From a virus, in the IMG/VR virus record IMGVR_UViG_3300028392_000094, positions 1 through 49,549 of that record: 49,549 bases of DNA; one strand, 5' to 3'. The translations under genes were made by a program, and so were the position numbers. Each line of letters starts with the position of its first letter. Position 1 is the stretch's first letter. Positions 32,403 to 39,891 of the stretch are shown in pieces. A model generated the notes under the pieces. It searched no databases and was not told the origin of the DNA. It saw nothing but the letters and a program-made list of their open reading frames with translations.

Positions 32403-32697
32403 ATTTGAATTTTGCGCCGCGATCTACCATGTTGCGCGGTTCATTAAACTTCATCTTCTTGAGATATTCTATTCCAATCTTGCCTTCTTGGATTTCTTGC
32501 AGAGCAGTGATATTGCTGTGTACGTGTTCTCGCTGTTCGCTGGTGCTGTGTCCACGTTTAATTTCACGTGCTCGTGTAGCGGCAATCAATACTAGATTAA
32601 ACCTATTACCACCTACTTGTGCAATACATTTTTCAGTATCAATTGATGGGCCACGACTAAGGTCAAGTGGTTTACGAGGTGCATTTAGTTTTATCAT
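32401..32697 (-). CDS. rpoZ: RNA polymerase omega subunit
   Basis: The 98-residue protein contains the RpoZ core: CIAQVGGNRFNLVLIAATRARE, the omega helix that wraps the beta' C-terminal tail, then IKRGHSTSEQREH and a SNITALQEIQEGKIG block that matches the conserved ALxEIEEG segment. The N-terminal 26 residues and the C-terminal tail differ from host proteins. Omega promotes beta' assembly and, with DksA and ppGpp, regulation. A phage copy could replace host omega to retune RNA polymerase. It has a perfect sigma70-type promoter. Its stop overlaps the tRNA-Val 5' end. Confidence 0.9.
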   Translation of the reverse strand: MIKLNAPRKPLDLSRGPSIDTEKCIAQVGGNRFNLVLIAATRAREIKRGHSTSEQREHVHSNITALQEIQEGKIGIEYLKKMKFNEPRNMVDRGAKFK

Positions 32698-32717
32698 ATC
32701 TACCCTATTAAAATTAC

Positions 32718-32746
32718 ATTATATAACAAAGTTACCTAGTTGTCAA
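32718..32746 (-). promoter_or_regulatory. Sigma70-type promoter for rpoZ and tRNA-Val
   Basis: TTGACA, 17 bp, TATAAT on the minus strand, about 20 bp before the rpoZ start. Confidence 0.85.
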
Positions 32747-33274
32747 GACATTTTCTAACCAAGGCTGGCAAGCCTCCCAGGTGCGGTAGATATGTGATTG
32801 TCCGCCTGCTCGAGCCCATTCTTCACAGTTGCTGACACGATCATCGATTAAGATATCACCGGGGGTGCAATGTTGCCACTTGTCCTGACTGTAAGGGCCT
32901 ATCAGCATAGGGATACCCGGAAAATACTTGTCTGCCCAACGTACTTTATCGTACACGGCATACGGCACATCGTTGCCACGAGGCAGTGCTGTTAAGAAAC
33001 GTAGATCACTGGCTAGACCGTTAGACAATGCACTACGACAGTATTCAACTAATTCAGTAGCACCCGCCTTTAATGGCAAATCACGATAGAATCGTTGTTT
33101 GGCCTTGACCTTGTTCCAATCCTCATCACTAACACGGTCACTGCCATAGGTCCAGTCTCTGTTTACTATAGCCTTAGCCTCCGGTATCCAGTCTGCCACT
33201 ACATCATCCATATCTAGATAAATGATCGGCTTGTGTTCTGCCTGCATGCGGTCTTCAGTTGTAAATGTTGTCAT
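32732..33274 (-). CDS. HAD-family 5'(3')-deoxyribonucleotidase-like protein
   Basis: The 180-residue protein has IYLDMDDVVADW (motif I with the two catalytic Asp), FLTALPRGND (motif II) and ILIDDRVSNCEEW (motif III/IV DD), the layout of the NT5C / YorS-type nucleotidases. They dephosphorylate (d)NMPs and help set nucleotide pools. I keep the first ATG because it overlaps the upstream stop as TAATG. It is adjacent to rpoZ. Confidence 0.8.
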   Translation of the reverse strand: MTTFTTEDRMQAEHKPIIYLDMDDVVADWIPEAKAIVNRDWTYGSDRVSDEDWNKVKAKQRFYRDLPLKAGATELVEYCRSALSNGLASDLRFLTALPRGNDVPYAVYDKVRWADKYFPGIPMLIGPYSQDKWQHCTPGDILIDDRVSNCEEWARAGGQSHIYRTWEACQPWLENVLTTR

Positions 33275-33840
33275 TATTGATATTCTACGTCTGCGGCTAA
33301 TATAAATCGATTCTTGTCACTCTGCGGAATTCCCGGTCTATGCCATAGTTTACTAGGATATATCAGCCAAGTAAAGTAACTTGGGCGAACAAAAAACTTA
33401 CCGGGACCTTCGGGACCATTTGGTGCCATCTCAGTTCCGCAAGTATCCCAATCTTTAACATCATCGGGTATATGCAAATACATAATACCACTAATACTAG
33501 ACCAATGATGTTTCTCGTGATGATGCCATTGATTAGCTCGATCTGTTTGTGTTGTCTGATTAGTTCTAAATGACCAAGCCATCATATTGCTAACTCTATG
33601 CTCTTTACCCAAGTACATAAACACACTGGCTAAAAATGTCATACGTAACTTTAACCAAATAGGTTCCTCCCTTTGAAACAAATTTTGATTTGTCTGATAG
33701 GGCGGACTATTCTTAAAGTAATGGCCGGCTTCGATTATACTCTCTATAGTGCTTATAGCAGTTTCGTTTTCAGTAGCTGTAATCAAGCTACTATAATCAT
33801 ACTTGCGGCAAAGATCGTTTTGATCTACAATGACATTCAT
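33274..33840 (-). CDS. 2OG/Fe(II) oxygenase-like protein
   Basis: The 188-residue protein has RANQWHHHEKHHWSSISGIMY, a His-rich iron site, a GTEMA turn, WLIYPSKLWHRPGI with the distal His, and KNRFILAAD with the 2OG Arg. The Trp-His rich first half is unusual. The order matches compact phage oxygenases. It precedes a parvulin gene by a short gap. Confidence 0.62.
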   Translation of the reverse strand: MNVIVDQNDLCRKYDYSSLITATENETAISTIESIIEAGHYFKNSPPYQTNQNLFQREEPIWLKLRMTFLASVFMYLGKEHRVSNMMAWSFRTNQTTQTDRANQWHHHEKHHWSSISGIMYLHIPDDVKDWDTCGTEMAPNGPEGPGKFFVRPSYFTWLIYPSKLWHRPGIPQSDKNRFILAADVEYQ

Positions 33841-33844
33841 TATA

Positions 33845-34105
33845 TTAACCAGTACGGTGAATCAAATGATAACCAAACTGTGTTTGTACCGGCTGACTTA
33901 TAGATCCGACAGGAGTTGCCAAAGTAGCATCTTCGAACGGCTTGACCATCTGTCCAGGATTAAATACACCCAGGTCACCGCCTGAGGCTTTACTTGGGCA
34001 CTTGCTGTGTTGTTGTGCCAACTGTCCAAAATTCAATGCATTAGCTTCTGCCAAAATTGTTTCTGCTTGTGCAATAGTATCTACCAAAATGTGACTTGCT
34101 CTCAT
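33845..34105 (-). CDS. Parvulin-type peptidyl-prolyl isomerase
   Basis: The 86-residue protein is a single parvulin domain: MRASHILVDTIAQAETILAE, FGQLAQQHSKCPSKASGGDLG, GQMVKPFEDA and QTQFGYHLI match the PpiC/Pin1 core. The two active-site histidines are in SHILV and GYHLI. It has no signal peptide or targeting region, as in E. coli PpiC. It would assist folding of proline-containing proteins. A phage-encoded stand-alone parvulin is uncommon. Confidence 0.9.
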   Translation of the reverse strand: MRASHILVDTIAQAETILAEANALNFGQLAQQHSKCPSKASGGDLGVFNPGQMVKPFEDATLATPVGSISQPVQTQFGYHLIHRTG

Positions 34106-34114
34106 GTTTTTCCT

Positions 34115-34693
34115 TTATGTTGAGTAATTGATATTCATTACCACACGTCTAGCAGTTGTTGTTGGCAAAGTGCCTGTGTGATAATGCAATCCGTTAAACC
34201 ATACTAGTTTGTTTTCTTCAGGTTGTATAGTAATTAGCGGAGTTAATGTATCTGCTAAAAATTTCTTACGATATGCTATTGCGTTTAGATTAGCCGATGA
34301 ATCAAATTGTTCATTGTAAATAACAGTATCGCCGTCAGAGTCATTTAGATAAAGCAATGCCGTGTTATGCGGGAAATCAAAATCTACATGCTCACCGTTT
34401 AATCTTGCTTGATCGGATGCAGTGTTCAGCACCAGACGCACCCGGTGAATTGTTTTTATATTGTGGCCGGTTGTGTCTAGGGCATTTAGTATACCTAGTT
34501 CTAATGGCTCCCATAATCTGCCAACTGGTCTACCTTCATCAAACAACGTATGGCTCCATCCGTATAATGATGGATGTATGCTAGTATCCTCAGCGACTAC
34601 CCTACCCCAAAACCAAGGAAAAGTCCAACCCATTACTTCTTTTTGTAATTTTTGAAAAACTAAAGGGGATAATGCGTTGTCAATAATTTTCAT
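34115..34693 (-). CDS. 2OG/Fe(II) oxygenase (prolyl-4-hydroxylase-like)
   Basis: The 192-residue protein has LNGEHVDFDFPHNTALLYLN (HxD), a GDTVIYNEQF strand, and WFNGLHYHTGTLPTTTARRVVM, with the distal His and the 2OG-binding Arg. The YLN and FNG features are typical of prolyl-4-hydroxylase-like enzymes. It follows the parvulin gene and lies just downstream of a tRNA-Pro gene, a neighbour pairing likely to be coincidental. Confidence 0.78.
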   Translation of the reverse strand: MKIIDNALSPLVFQKLQKEVMGWTFPWFWGRVVAEDTSIHPSLYGWSHTLFDEGRPVGRLWEPLELGILNALDTTGHNIKTIHRVRLVLNTASDQARLNGEHVDFDFPHNTALLYLNDSDGDTVIYNEQFDSSANLNAIAYRKKFLADTLTPLITIQPEENKLVWFNGLHYHTGTLPTTTARRVVMNINYST

Positions 34694-34708
34694 TGGTCTT
34701 CTCTAAAT

Positions 34709-34785
34709 TGGTCGGAGTACAAGGATTCGAACCTTGGACCTCCTGGTCCCAAACCAGGCGCACTACCAGGCTGTGCTACACTCCG
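34709..34785 (-). tRNA. tRNA-Pro(TGG)
   Basis: Acceptor CGGAGTG/TACTCCG, anticodon stem CCTGG/CCAGG with loop TTTGGGA, T arm AAGG..CCTT, CCA encoded. A second tRNA-Pro(TGG) lies at 44949. Confidence 0.93.
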
Positions 34786-34794
34786 AAAATTCTG

Positions 34795-34868
34795 TGGAGC
34801 GGGATGGGGGAATCGAACCCCCGACCGAAGATTGGAAATCTGCTGTTTTACCATTAAACTAATCCCGC
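34795..34868 (-). tRNA. tRNA-Gly(TCC)
   Basis: Acceptor GCGGGAT/ATCCCGC, anticodon loop TTTCCAA (TCC), T arm GGGGG..CCCCC, CCA encoded. One mismatch in the anticodon stem. Confidence 0.9.
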
Positions 34869-35163
34869 ACACTTTAATCAAACACACTTATCACTTTCTC
34901 GTCGGAGGATGGTGTGAAGTCCTTGCAACCCGAACTATGTTCAGGCTAAATGTATTTGATAAAAGTGTCTAGCTACTCTCACCACAGGAGCCCTAGACTG
35001 AGCTGTTACTCTGTCCACGTATTTTTCTATCTAGACGGGTTTGCGTTCCTGCCTTTGTGATTTCTCAAGTCGCCGAAAAGGCCTTGCGGTAAGATCCAAT
35101 GCACCGTGCTATTAACGTGTAAGCAATGACGCTCTTTATATACGCTAAAGAGTAAGCGGGGGT
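34869..35163 (-). ncRNA. Structured spacer RNA, about 290 nt
   Basis: This gene-free spacer between the radical-SAM gene and tRNA-Gly is rich in minus-strand stems: CTCTTTA/TAAAGAG, CAAGGCC/GGC..CTTG, GTCTAG/CTAGAC, CCTGAAC/GTTCGGG with an ATA loop, and a 10-bp helix ACACTT..ATCA/TGATAAGTGT that encloses the last third. No open frame of note. It fits no family I recognise (not tmRNA, RNase P or 6S). A stable RNA is likely but not proven. Confidence 0.5.
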
Positions 35164-36624
35164 CTATAATGCTAGTAGTTTACTTATATAATTTTGCATC
35201 AGGTCTTTACGTTTTATTTTTAACAACTCGATATCAATCTGTTTACTAATTTCTTTTTTAAACAAACTAGGATCAATTCCATATTGTAGCATCATCATAA
35301 TTTGCCAGCTACCATGAGGAGCGGATATTTCCTTCCACGTTGGGTTTATATCATTTTTAATAAATTCAGCAACTTGATTACTATTCCAGTAACTAGTTTC
35401 CCAATAGGTCGGATCTTCTTCACTTGGAAAACTATAACCATATTTTTCAGTATTTAGATCGAACTCACTAGGATGCCTATTAAGAGCCGCTTTATAAATT
35501 CCCAACATGTGAATTGCTTGATGATAAAGATCGTTGTCTTTAAACCATGACATGGTATCTAAAATTGATTCCTTAGTATCGCCTGGTAATCCCACAATAA
35601 AACTTAATGTTTGATGTACTTCGTCTTTCCAAATATCATGATATAATTTTGGTATGTATTCTCTTGCGCTTTTTCCAGCCCAGCCTTTGCCAATAATACT
35701 TGACGCTTCTCGTCCTAGACTTTCGATACCGTGGAACCCTGTAAACAGTCCGCTATCTTTTAACATATAGGGTACATCTGGAAACTTGTCTAATAAGTCA
35801 GCTCTTAGATATGCTGTATACTTAATTTTGAAAGGCAAGCTATTGATCATGTCATACCATGCTTTCATTTTATATTCGGTATCATTAAATGTATCGCAAA
35901 TTATGTAATAGTTAGTAGTTCCCCACTTGGCATAGTTATGCAACATTTCTTCTTTTACTAATTCAAAATCTCTAAGATAGTCTAACTTTTTTCTACCTAA
36001 ATTTAAATGGTTGCAAAATTTGCATTTAAAAATGCATCCTCTGCTGATCTCAATAGGCAAAGTTTCGTTTGCCAGTATGCAATCTTGATCTGTAAATTTA
36101 AAATTATCACACTCAATATTGTATACTGTATTAATTGCAGTTTTATATTCGTTAATTCTTCGATGTTTGTCAGTAAGATCAATGAACGGCTTAGTGCATC
36201 TTCCAAATTTCCAATTTAATAAATCTAAAAAGATGTCCTCTCCGTATCCTGGAATAATAGTTATATTTGGTTGTGAGATATATCGTACAAATACCTTTGA
36301 GCTCATTACACTGTATCCGCCTAGCACAATTTCTAATTTTGGATATAAGGTATTAAGACTGTTTATTATACTGATAAGATTAAGTGGCAGTACATGATCT
36401 TCAATTAAAAATGTAGTACTAATGCCTAAAATCTTTGTATCGGCATCTATAAATTTCATAGTGCATCGGAATAGATCTTCCCTAGACATTAGATTAACAT
36501 GATCTATAACCTGAGCACTATATCCAGCCTGGCGTACAGTATGTGCAATTTTGTAGGATCCTAACGACCTATATGCTGTAAAGTCATTGGTCTTAGCTCC
36601 CGAGTTCCATAATACAACATCCAT
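35164..36624 (-). CDS. B12-binding radical SAM enzyme
   Basis: The 486-residue protein has a cobalamin-binding-like N-terminal domain (VVLWNSGAKTNDF, LGISTTFLI, IVLGGYSVMS) and a radical SAM core with CIFKCKFC (Cys197, Cys201, Cys204). IYNVEC-type and GYGEDIF motifs follow family patterns. The C-terminal third includes GLPGDTKESI, typical of the class. Such enzymes methylate unactivated carbons or rearrange small molecules. It lies between the structured spacer RNA and tRNA-Thr and could belong to the same pathway as the island enzymes. Confidence 0.85.
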   Translation of the reverse strand: MDVVLWNSGAKTNDFTAYRSLGSYKIAHTVRQAGYSAQVIDHVNLMSREDLFRCTMKFIDADTKILGISTTFLIEDHVLPLNLISIINSLNTLYPKLEIVLGGYSVMSSKVFVRYISQPNITIIPGYGEDIFLDLLNWKFGRCTKPFIDLTDKHRRINEYKTAINTVYNIECDNFKFTDQDCILANETLPIEISRGCIFKCKFCNHLNLGRKKLDYLRDFELVKEEMLHNYAKWGTTNYYIICDTFNDTEYKMKAWYDMINSLPFKIKYTAYLRADLLDKFPDVPYMLKDSGLFTGFHGIESLGREASSIIGKGWAGKSAREYIPKLYHDIWKDEVHQTLSFIVGLPGDTKESILDTMSWFKDNDLYHQAIHMLGIYKAALNRHPSEFDLNTEKYGYSFPSEEDPTYWETSYWNSNQVAEFIKNDINPTWKEISAPHGSWQIMMMLQYGIDPSLFKKEISKQIDIELLKIKRKDLMQNYISKLLAL

Positions 36625-36642
36625 AAATATCCGCTTTTTATT

Positions 36643-36718
36643 TGGTGCCCCTTGTCCGACTCGAACAGACCACCTACTGATTACAAATCAGTTGCTCTAC
36701 CAGATGAGCTAAAGGGGC
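36643..36718 (-). tRNA. tRNA-Thr(TGT)
   Basis: Acceptor GCCCCTT/AAGGGGC, anticodon stem ACTGA/TCAGT with loop TTTGTAA, CCA encoded. A second copy is at 44801. Confidence 0.93.
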
Positions 36719-36727
36719 ATTAGATCT

Positions 36728-36916
36728 TTAATTAAAAGTTTCGACTACTCTAATTTTACCTACATGTAACTTCTTTTCAAGTATTTTAATACGATTTTGT
36801 ATTTTTGCCTTGTCTTTTGGCTTGCTTGATTTTTCTAGTAGTTCTTTTAATTGAGCTAAATTCAACGGGCGCAGTTTTACTTTGCCGGTCTTTGTTAACG
36901 CAGGATTAGCCGACAT
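36728..36916 (-). CDS. Small basic protein
   Basis: The 62-residue protein is rich in Lys and helical (QLKELLEKSSKPKDKAKIQN, RIKILEKKLHVGKIRVV). No cysteine or membrane segment. It follows the next small gene after one base. Small basic proteins of this kind often bind nucleic acid, but no family is recognised. Confidence 0.6.
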   Translation of the reverse strand: MSANPALTKTGKVKLRPLNLAQLKELLEKSSKPKDKAKIQNRIKILEKKLHVGKIRVVETFN

Positions 36917-36917
36917 A

Positions 36918-37145
36918 TTATTCTCCTACACTAGTACTAGCAGTGCCAGTATCGTTAGTTTGATAACCAGTACGTCCACGTGGTGCGTTCTTGTCACGCG
37001 GTGCTGATTTAACTACAATTTCACTGCATAGCTGTGCATCAATCATTGCACGTTTCCACTCGTTACGCTTTTGCGGATCTGTAATAGATGCAAGCATAGT
37101 TTTTGTGGGCTTACTTAGCTTAAACGTCTTACCTGGTTTTAACAT
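36918..37145 (-). CDS. Small basic protein
   Basis: The 75-residue protein begins MLKPGKTFKLSKPTKTMLAS, then QKRNEWKRAMIDAQLCSEI and a disordered, Arg/Lys-rich tail with GRTGYQTNDTGTAS. It is a likely partner of the adjacent 62-residue protein. Related short proteins occur in T4-like phages; function unknown. Confidence 0.6.
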   Translation of the reverse strand: MLKPGKTFKLSKPTKTMLASITDPQKRNEWKRAMIDAQLCSEIVVKSAPRDKNAPRGRTGYQTNDTGTASTSVGE

Positions 37146-37163
37146 ATTTTACCTTTTAAATTT

Positions 37164-37251
37164 TGGCGGAGCATGTAGGAATCGAACCTACTCACCCATT
37201 GCTGAATGACAGATTAGCAATCTGTTGCCTTAACCGGTCGGCCAATGCTCC
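37164..37251 (-). tRNA. tRNA-Ser(GCT)
   Basis: Class II tRNA with acceptor GGAGCAT/ATGCTCC, anticodon stem ACAGA/TCTGT, loop TTGCTAA, long variable arm, CCA encoded. Confidence 0.93.
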
Positions 37252-37280
37252 ATATTTTTTACACTTCTATAATACTGTCT

Positions 37281-37288
37281 GATAAATA
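37281..37288 (+). promoter_or_regulatory. T4-late-like promoter box
   Basis: GATAAATA 5 bp before the start of the oxygenase gene at 37294; too close for a classical late promoter with its own ribosome site, so the leader would be minimal. Confidence 0.35.
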
Positions 37289-37293
37289 TTTAC

Positions 37294-37902
37294 ATGAATA
37301 CCTACTCTATACCCCTTAACTTTGATTTACCTTTGTTTAACACTAGCCTAGTACCTGCACAATTTTTGAAAAGCCAATCAGCGTGGGCAGACAATGTTAA
37401 AACTAATCCTCGATTAGCTTGCCATTTTAAACTAAACTGGGAAACTGATCTAAGTAACCAACTAAAACAATTCTTCTTAGATCACGGACAAGAAATACGG
37501 TTATGTGAGATCTTTTATAGATACCCAAATACACTCAGCGGCATCCATAGCGATGACAAAGAAGTAGGTGACTATTCTAAGATGAATTGGATCTTAGGCG
37601 GCGAAGATAGTGAAATGCATTGGTATACTATCAACGAGTCTCACTATAATAAAATTGCATCTAAGCCAAAAAATGAAACTCCGATTAATTCTTATTCAAT
37701 CCTATACCTGCCAGAAGATGTTACTGTAGCCTATAGTGAAAATGTTAGAGGACCTGCTATTGTACAAGTAGGTGTGCCACATAACATTAGGAACGGCAAT
37801 CAAGAACGTTGGTGTGTTAGTATTGTATTTAGAGATCCTAATCTTGGACGTCGTCCTACAATGCTAGAAGCTAAAGAGATATTTAAACAATATCTAGTCT
37901 AA
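37294..37902 (+). CDS. 2OG/Fe(II) oxygenase-like protein
   Basis: The 202-residue protein has SGIHSDDKEVGDYSKMNWIL (HxD), an EMHWYTINESHY strand, and VQVGVPHNIRNGNQERWCVS with a distal His and Arg. The order is a double-stranded beta-helix oxygenase. It is the only plus-strand gene in this tRNA-rich region, between tRNA-Ser and tRNA-Leu. Confidence 0.7.
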   Translation: MNTYSIPLNFDLPLFNTSLVPAQFLKSQSAWADNVKTNPRLACHFKLNWETDLSNQLKQFFLDHGQEIRLCEIFYRYPNTLSGIHSDDKEVGDYSKMNWILGGEDSEMHWYTINESHYNKIASKPKNETPINSYSILYLPEDVTVAYSENVRGPAIVQVGVPHNIRNGNQERWCVSIVFRDPNLGRRPTMLEAKEIFKQYLV

Positions 37903-37904
37903 TT

Positions 37905-37989
37905 TGGTGCGACTGGCCGGAATCGAACCGGCACACCCGAAAGCGAGAGATTTTAAGTCTCTTGTGTCTACCTATTTCACCACAGTCGC
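37905..37989 (-). tRNA. tRNA-Leu(TAA)
   Basis: Class II tRNA, acceptor GCGACTG/CAGTCGC, anticodon loop CTTAAAA, CCA encoded. Confidence 0.93.
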
Positions 37990-37995
37990 ATTAGC

Positions 37996-38069
37996 TGGCG
38001 TACCCCCAGGGACTCGAACCCCGACCAACAGTTTTGGAGACTGCGATGCTGCCATTACACTAGGGATAC
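37996..38069 (-). tRNA. tRNA-Trp(CCA)
   Basis: Acceptor GTATCCC/GGGGTAC, anticodon stem GCAGT/ACTGT with loop CTCCAAA, CCA encoded. Confidence 0.92.
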
Positions 38070-38077
38070 ATAAAAGG

Positions 38078-38187
38078 TACTCTCTGTGGCGCTTGAATCC
38101 ACGGTAGCCCTACTCTTCATGGCCGGTCCTTGTACATGGTCGACATTGACAAGTATTTCGGTGTTCCATTGTAGCTACTCAGAAAGT
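38078..38187 (-). ncRNA. tRNA-like RNA without canonical core
   Basis: The ends form a 7-bp acceptor-like stem (ACTTTCT/AGAGAGT) and a T-arm-like hairpin with loop TTCAAGC (GTGG/CCAC), but about 75 bases of unrelated sequence replace the D and anticodon arms, with CTTGT/ACAAG and GTAGC/GCTAC pairings. No CCA is encoded (ACCT). It lies between tRNA-Trp and tRNA-Ser. It could be a degenerate tRNA, an interrupted tRNA or a tRNA mimic. Confidence 0.45.
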
Positions 38188-38193
38188 ATAATT

Positions 38194-38283
38194 TGGCGGA
38201 AACGGTGAGATTCGAACTCACGGTGCCTTTCGACACGACAGTTTTCAAGACTGTTGCAATAAACCGGACTCTGCCACATTTCC
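38194..38283 (-). tRNA. tRNA-Ser(TGA)
   Basis: Class II, acceptor GGAAATG/CGTTTCC, anticodon stem ACAGT/ACTGT with loop CTTGAAA, CCA encoded. The first two bases pair with the spacer helix that follows. Confidence 0.93.
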
Positions 38284-38387
38284 ATATATAAACATACTAA
38301 GGTGTATAAAGAGTTATGACTATGTCAAAGAGCTCTACGGGATACCAAACCTGATCTTTTAACAGATTCTAGTACGTTTATATATGG
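38282..38387 (-). ncRNA. Spacer RNA closed by an 18-bp helix joining two tRNAs
   Basis: The minus-strand arms (CCATATATAAACGTACTA and TAGTATGTTTATATATGG) pair over all 18 positions with a single G-U; on the plus strand the same position is A-C, so minus-strand transcription is favoured. The helix starts with the CCA of tRNA-Leu(TAG) and ends on the first two bases of tRNA-Ser(TGA). The 70-nt interior has AGAG/CTCT and GTA/TAC pairings. Confidence 0.6.
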
Positions 38388-38467
38388 TGCCCCAACCGAG
38401 ACTCGAACTCGGACGCTTGCGCACTGGCTTCTAAGACCAGCGTGTCTACCAATTCCACCATCGGGGC
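38385..38467 (-). tRNA. tRNA-Leu(TAG)
   Basis: Class II-like, acceptor GCCCCGA/TTGGGGC, anticodon stem CTGGT/GCCAG with loop CTTAGAA, CCA encoded. Confidence 0.92.
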
Positions 38468-38521
38468 AAAATACTTTTTAAATTTTAAAGAACGTTTTTA
38501 CTAATTGCTTAGTATGTATCT

Positions 38522-38550
38522 ATTATACAACATACCGTTCGTATAGTCAA
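38522..38550 (-). promoter_or_regulatory. Sigma70-type promoter for the tRNA-Leu/Ser/Trp group
   Basis: TTGACT, 17 bp, TATAAT on the minus strand, with an AGATACATA start region that also follows the promoter at 43462. Confidence 0.8.
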
Positions 38551-39185
38551 CTGAAATCTATCGAAACCATAGGATCATTTGGGCCAGTCTTACCGGACCA
38601 AAATGTGTTGAATGCTAGGCTACGTCTTTTAGTAGTAGGCTTGTCATGTACTACATAGTGATTGACAGTGGATAAGAATAAGACCATATGATTTTTTAAA
38701 CTATTTTTAACCTCACCAAATCGTCCTGCAATGGTTCCTAAAGATAGGTATTGTTCTTTATCAAACAAATGAAAAGGTATAACTCTATTTGTAGTTTCTA
38801 TAAAAAGATTTAGATTAGCAGGATGGTCGTCTAATAAGATTACACCACTAACTACACTAAAAGGATGATTGTGCGGATCTTGTCTATCAGTATTAGATCT
38901 AGTTATGTTTGCCCAACTAGAAGTCATTCGCAAGTGACTAAACTCTGTTGTGTTTTGTGCATACTTTAAATAGTTCTCACACTCGTTGACAATAGCATCT
39001 TGTTCTTGTTTAAGAGACTCTGCATTAAAAAATGCAAATTCTTTACTGATATTGTTAGTAGTGAGTCTACCATTTGTCATGAATTCTGTTTTATTAAATT
39101 CAAGATTTATTTTATCAAAATCTAACAGATCAGACATGTCTTTGATTAACAGTCCGTCGTTTGCAATATTAACTATTCTATCCAT
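38547..39185 (-). CDS. TIGR02466-type 2OG/Fe(II) oxygenase
   Basis: The 212-residue protein has MTSSWANITRSNTDRQDPHN and HPFSVVSGVILL, the WxNxx..PHxHxxSxxSGVxYL pattern of the phage oxygenase family TIGR02466, followed by a FLSTVNHYVVHDKP distal histidine and KRRSLAFNTF with the 2OG Arg. It is probably a protein or small-molecule hydroxylase. It lies downstream of tRNA-Arg(TCG), and its end overlaps a promoter for the next tRNA group. Confidence 0.75.
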   Translation of the reverse strand: MDRIVNIANDGLLIKDMSDLLDFDKINLEFNKTEFMTNGRLTTNNISKEFAFFNAESLKQEQDAIVNECENYLKYAQNTTEFSHLRMTSSWANITRSNTDRQDPHNHPFSVVSGVILLDDHPANLNLFIETTNRVIPFHLFDKEQYLSLGTIAGRFGEVKNSLKNHMVLFLSTVNHYVVHDKPTTKRRSLAFNTFWSGKTGPNDPMVSIDFS

Positions 39186-39193
39186 ATATTACC

Positions 39194-39268
39194 TGGCCGG
39201 CCTTGCAGGAGTCGAACCCACGACTTTTGTTTCGAAGACAAAGATGATATCCATTTCACCAAAGACCG
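39194..39268 (-). tRNA. tRNA-Arg(TCG)
   Basis: Acceptor CGGTCTT/AAGGCCG, anticodon stem TTTGT/ACAAA with loop CTTCGAA, CCA encoded. The 5' end overlaps the stop of the adjacent oxygenase gene by about 13 bp. Confidence 0.9.
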
Positions 39269-39810
39269 TTAAAAAATTGTTCTAGAGGAAATTTTCCAAA
39301 TCCAATAGTTGCTGTTAATCTTGACTCAGTGCATGAAGGATTTGTAAATACACCATGCGGAGTTCTAGTACAAAACACCACAGGAGCAACAAGTTCAACA
39401 GCATCTATCTCTATCAACGGATTCTTTTTTTCGATAGTTAAAAAAGTGTCACCTTCGGCGCCCTTTGTTTCAATTAAGTTATTCCCATTCAAGTCAAAGA
39501 ATTTTGTAAAAGATCCTTGACAATTTGCCACAGGCCATAATACACGATAATCATAATTACCCACATCGACATGTGCGCCACCGCTGGCGCCAGCAGGCCT
39601 ATGCACTATAGAAATCATTGTAATTGGATGATCAATAATCTTTGAACAGGCCACTGCTAGTTCTGGAACAAATTGCAAAACTGCATCACGATCAAGTGTA
39701 TTCCAGTCCCATTTCTTTTCCAGGATATCCGTCTTGTTAATTACATACTCGTAGAGCTTTTTAGAAATAAGCTCATGATTTTCAATAGATAAAAATTTAT
39801 ATGTTTTCAT
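39256..39810 (-). CDS. 2OG/Fe(II) oxygenase-like protein
   Basis: The 184-residue protein has SGGAHVDVGNYDYRVLWPVA, with HxD, then NCQGSFTKFFD and RTPHGVFTNPSCTESRLTAT with a distal His and Arg. It is a paralogue of 25552-26082, sharing the ELxxW start and the NC..(S/T)FF block. It overlaps tRNA-Arg at its 3' end. Confidence 0.72.
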   Translation of the reverse strand: MKTYKFLSIENHELISKKLYEYVINKTDILEKKWDWNTLDRDAVLQFVPELAVACSKIIDHPITMISIVHRPAGASGGAHVDVGNYDYRVLWPVANCQGSFTKFFDLNGNNLIETKGAEGDTFLTIEKKNPLIEIDAVELVAPVVFCTRTPHGVFTNPSCTESRLTATIGFGKFPLEQFFNGLW

Positions 39811-39814
39811 AATA

Positions 39815-39890
39815 TGGAGCGGGTGATCGGAGTCGAACCGACGACAATCACGTTGGCAACGTGGCGCTCTACCAGCTGAGCTACACCCGC
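39815..39890 (-). tRNA. tRNA-Gly(GCC)
   Basis: Acceptor GCGGGTG/GATCACCCGC region (CACCCGC), anticodon loop TTGCCAA, CCA encoded. Confidence 0.93.
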
Positions 39891-39891
39891 A

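Noticed and set aside
38078-38187. tmRNA (ssrA) interpretation of the tRNA-like RNA
   Set aside because: Too short, no resume-codon tag frame, no G-U at the expected acceptor position and no encoded CCA.
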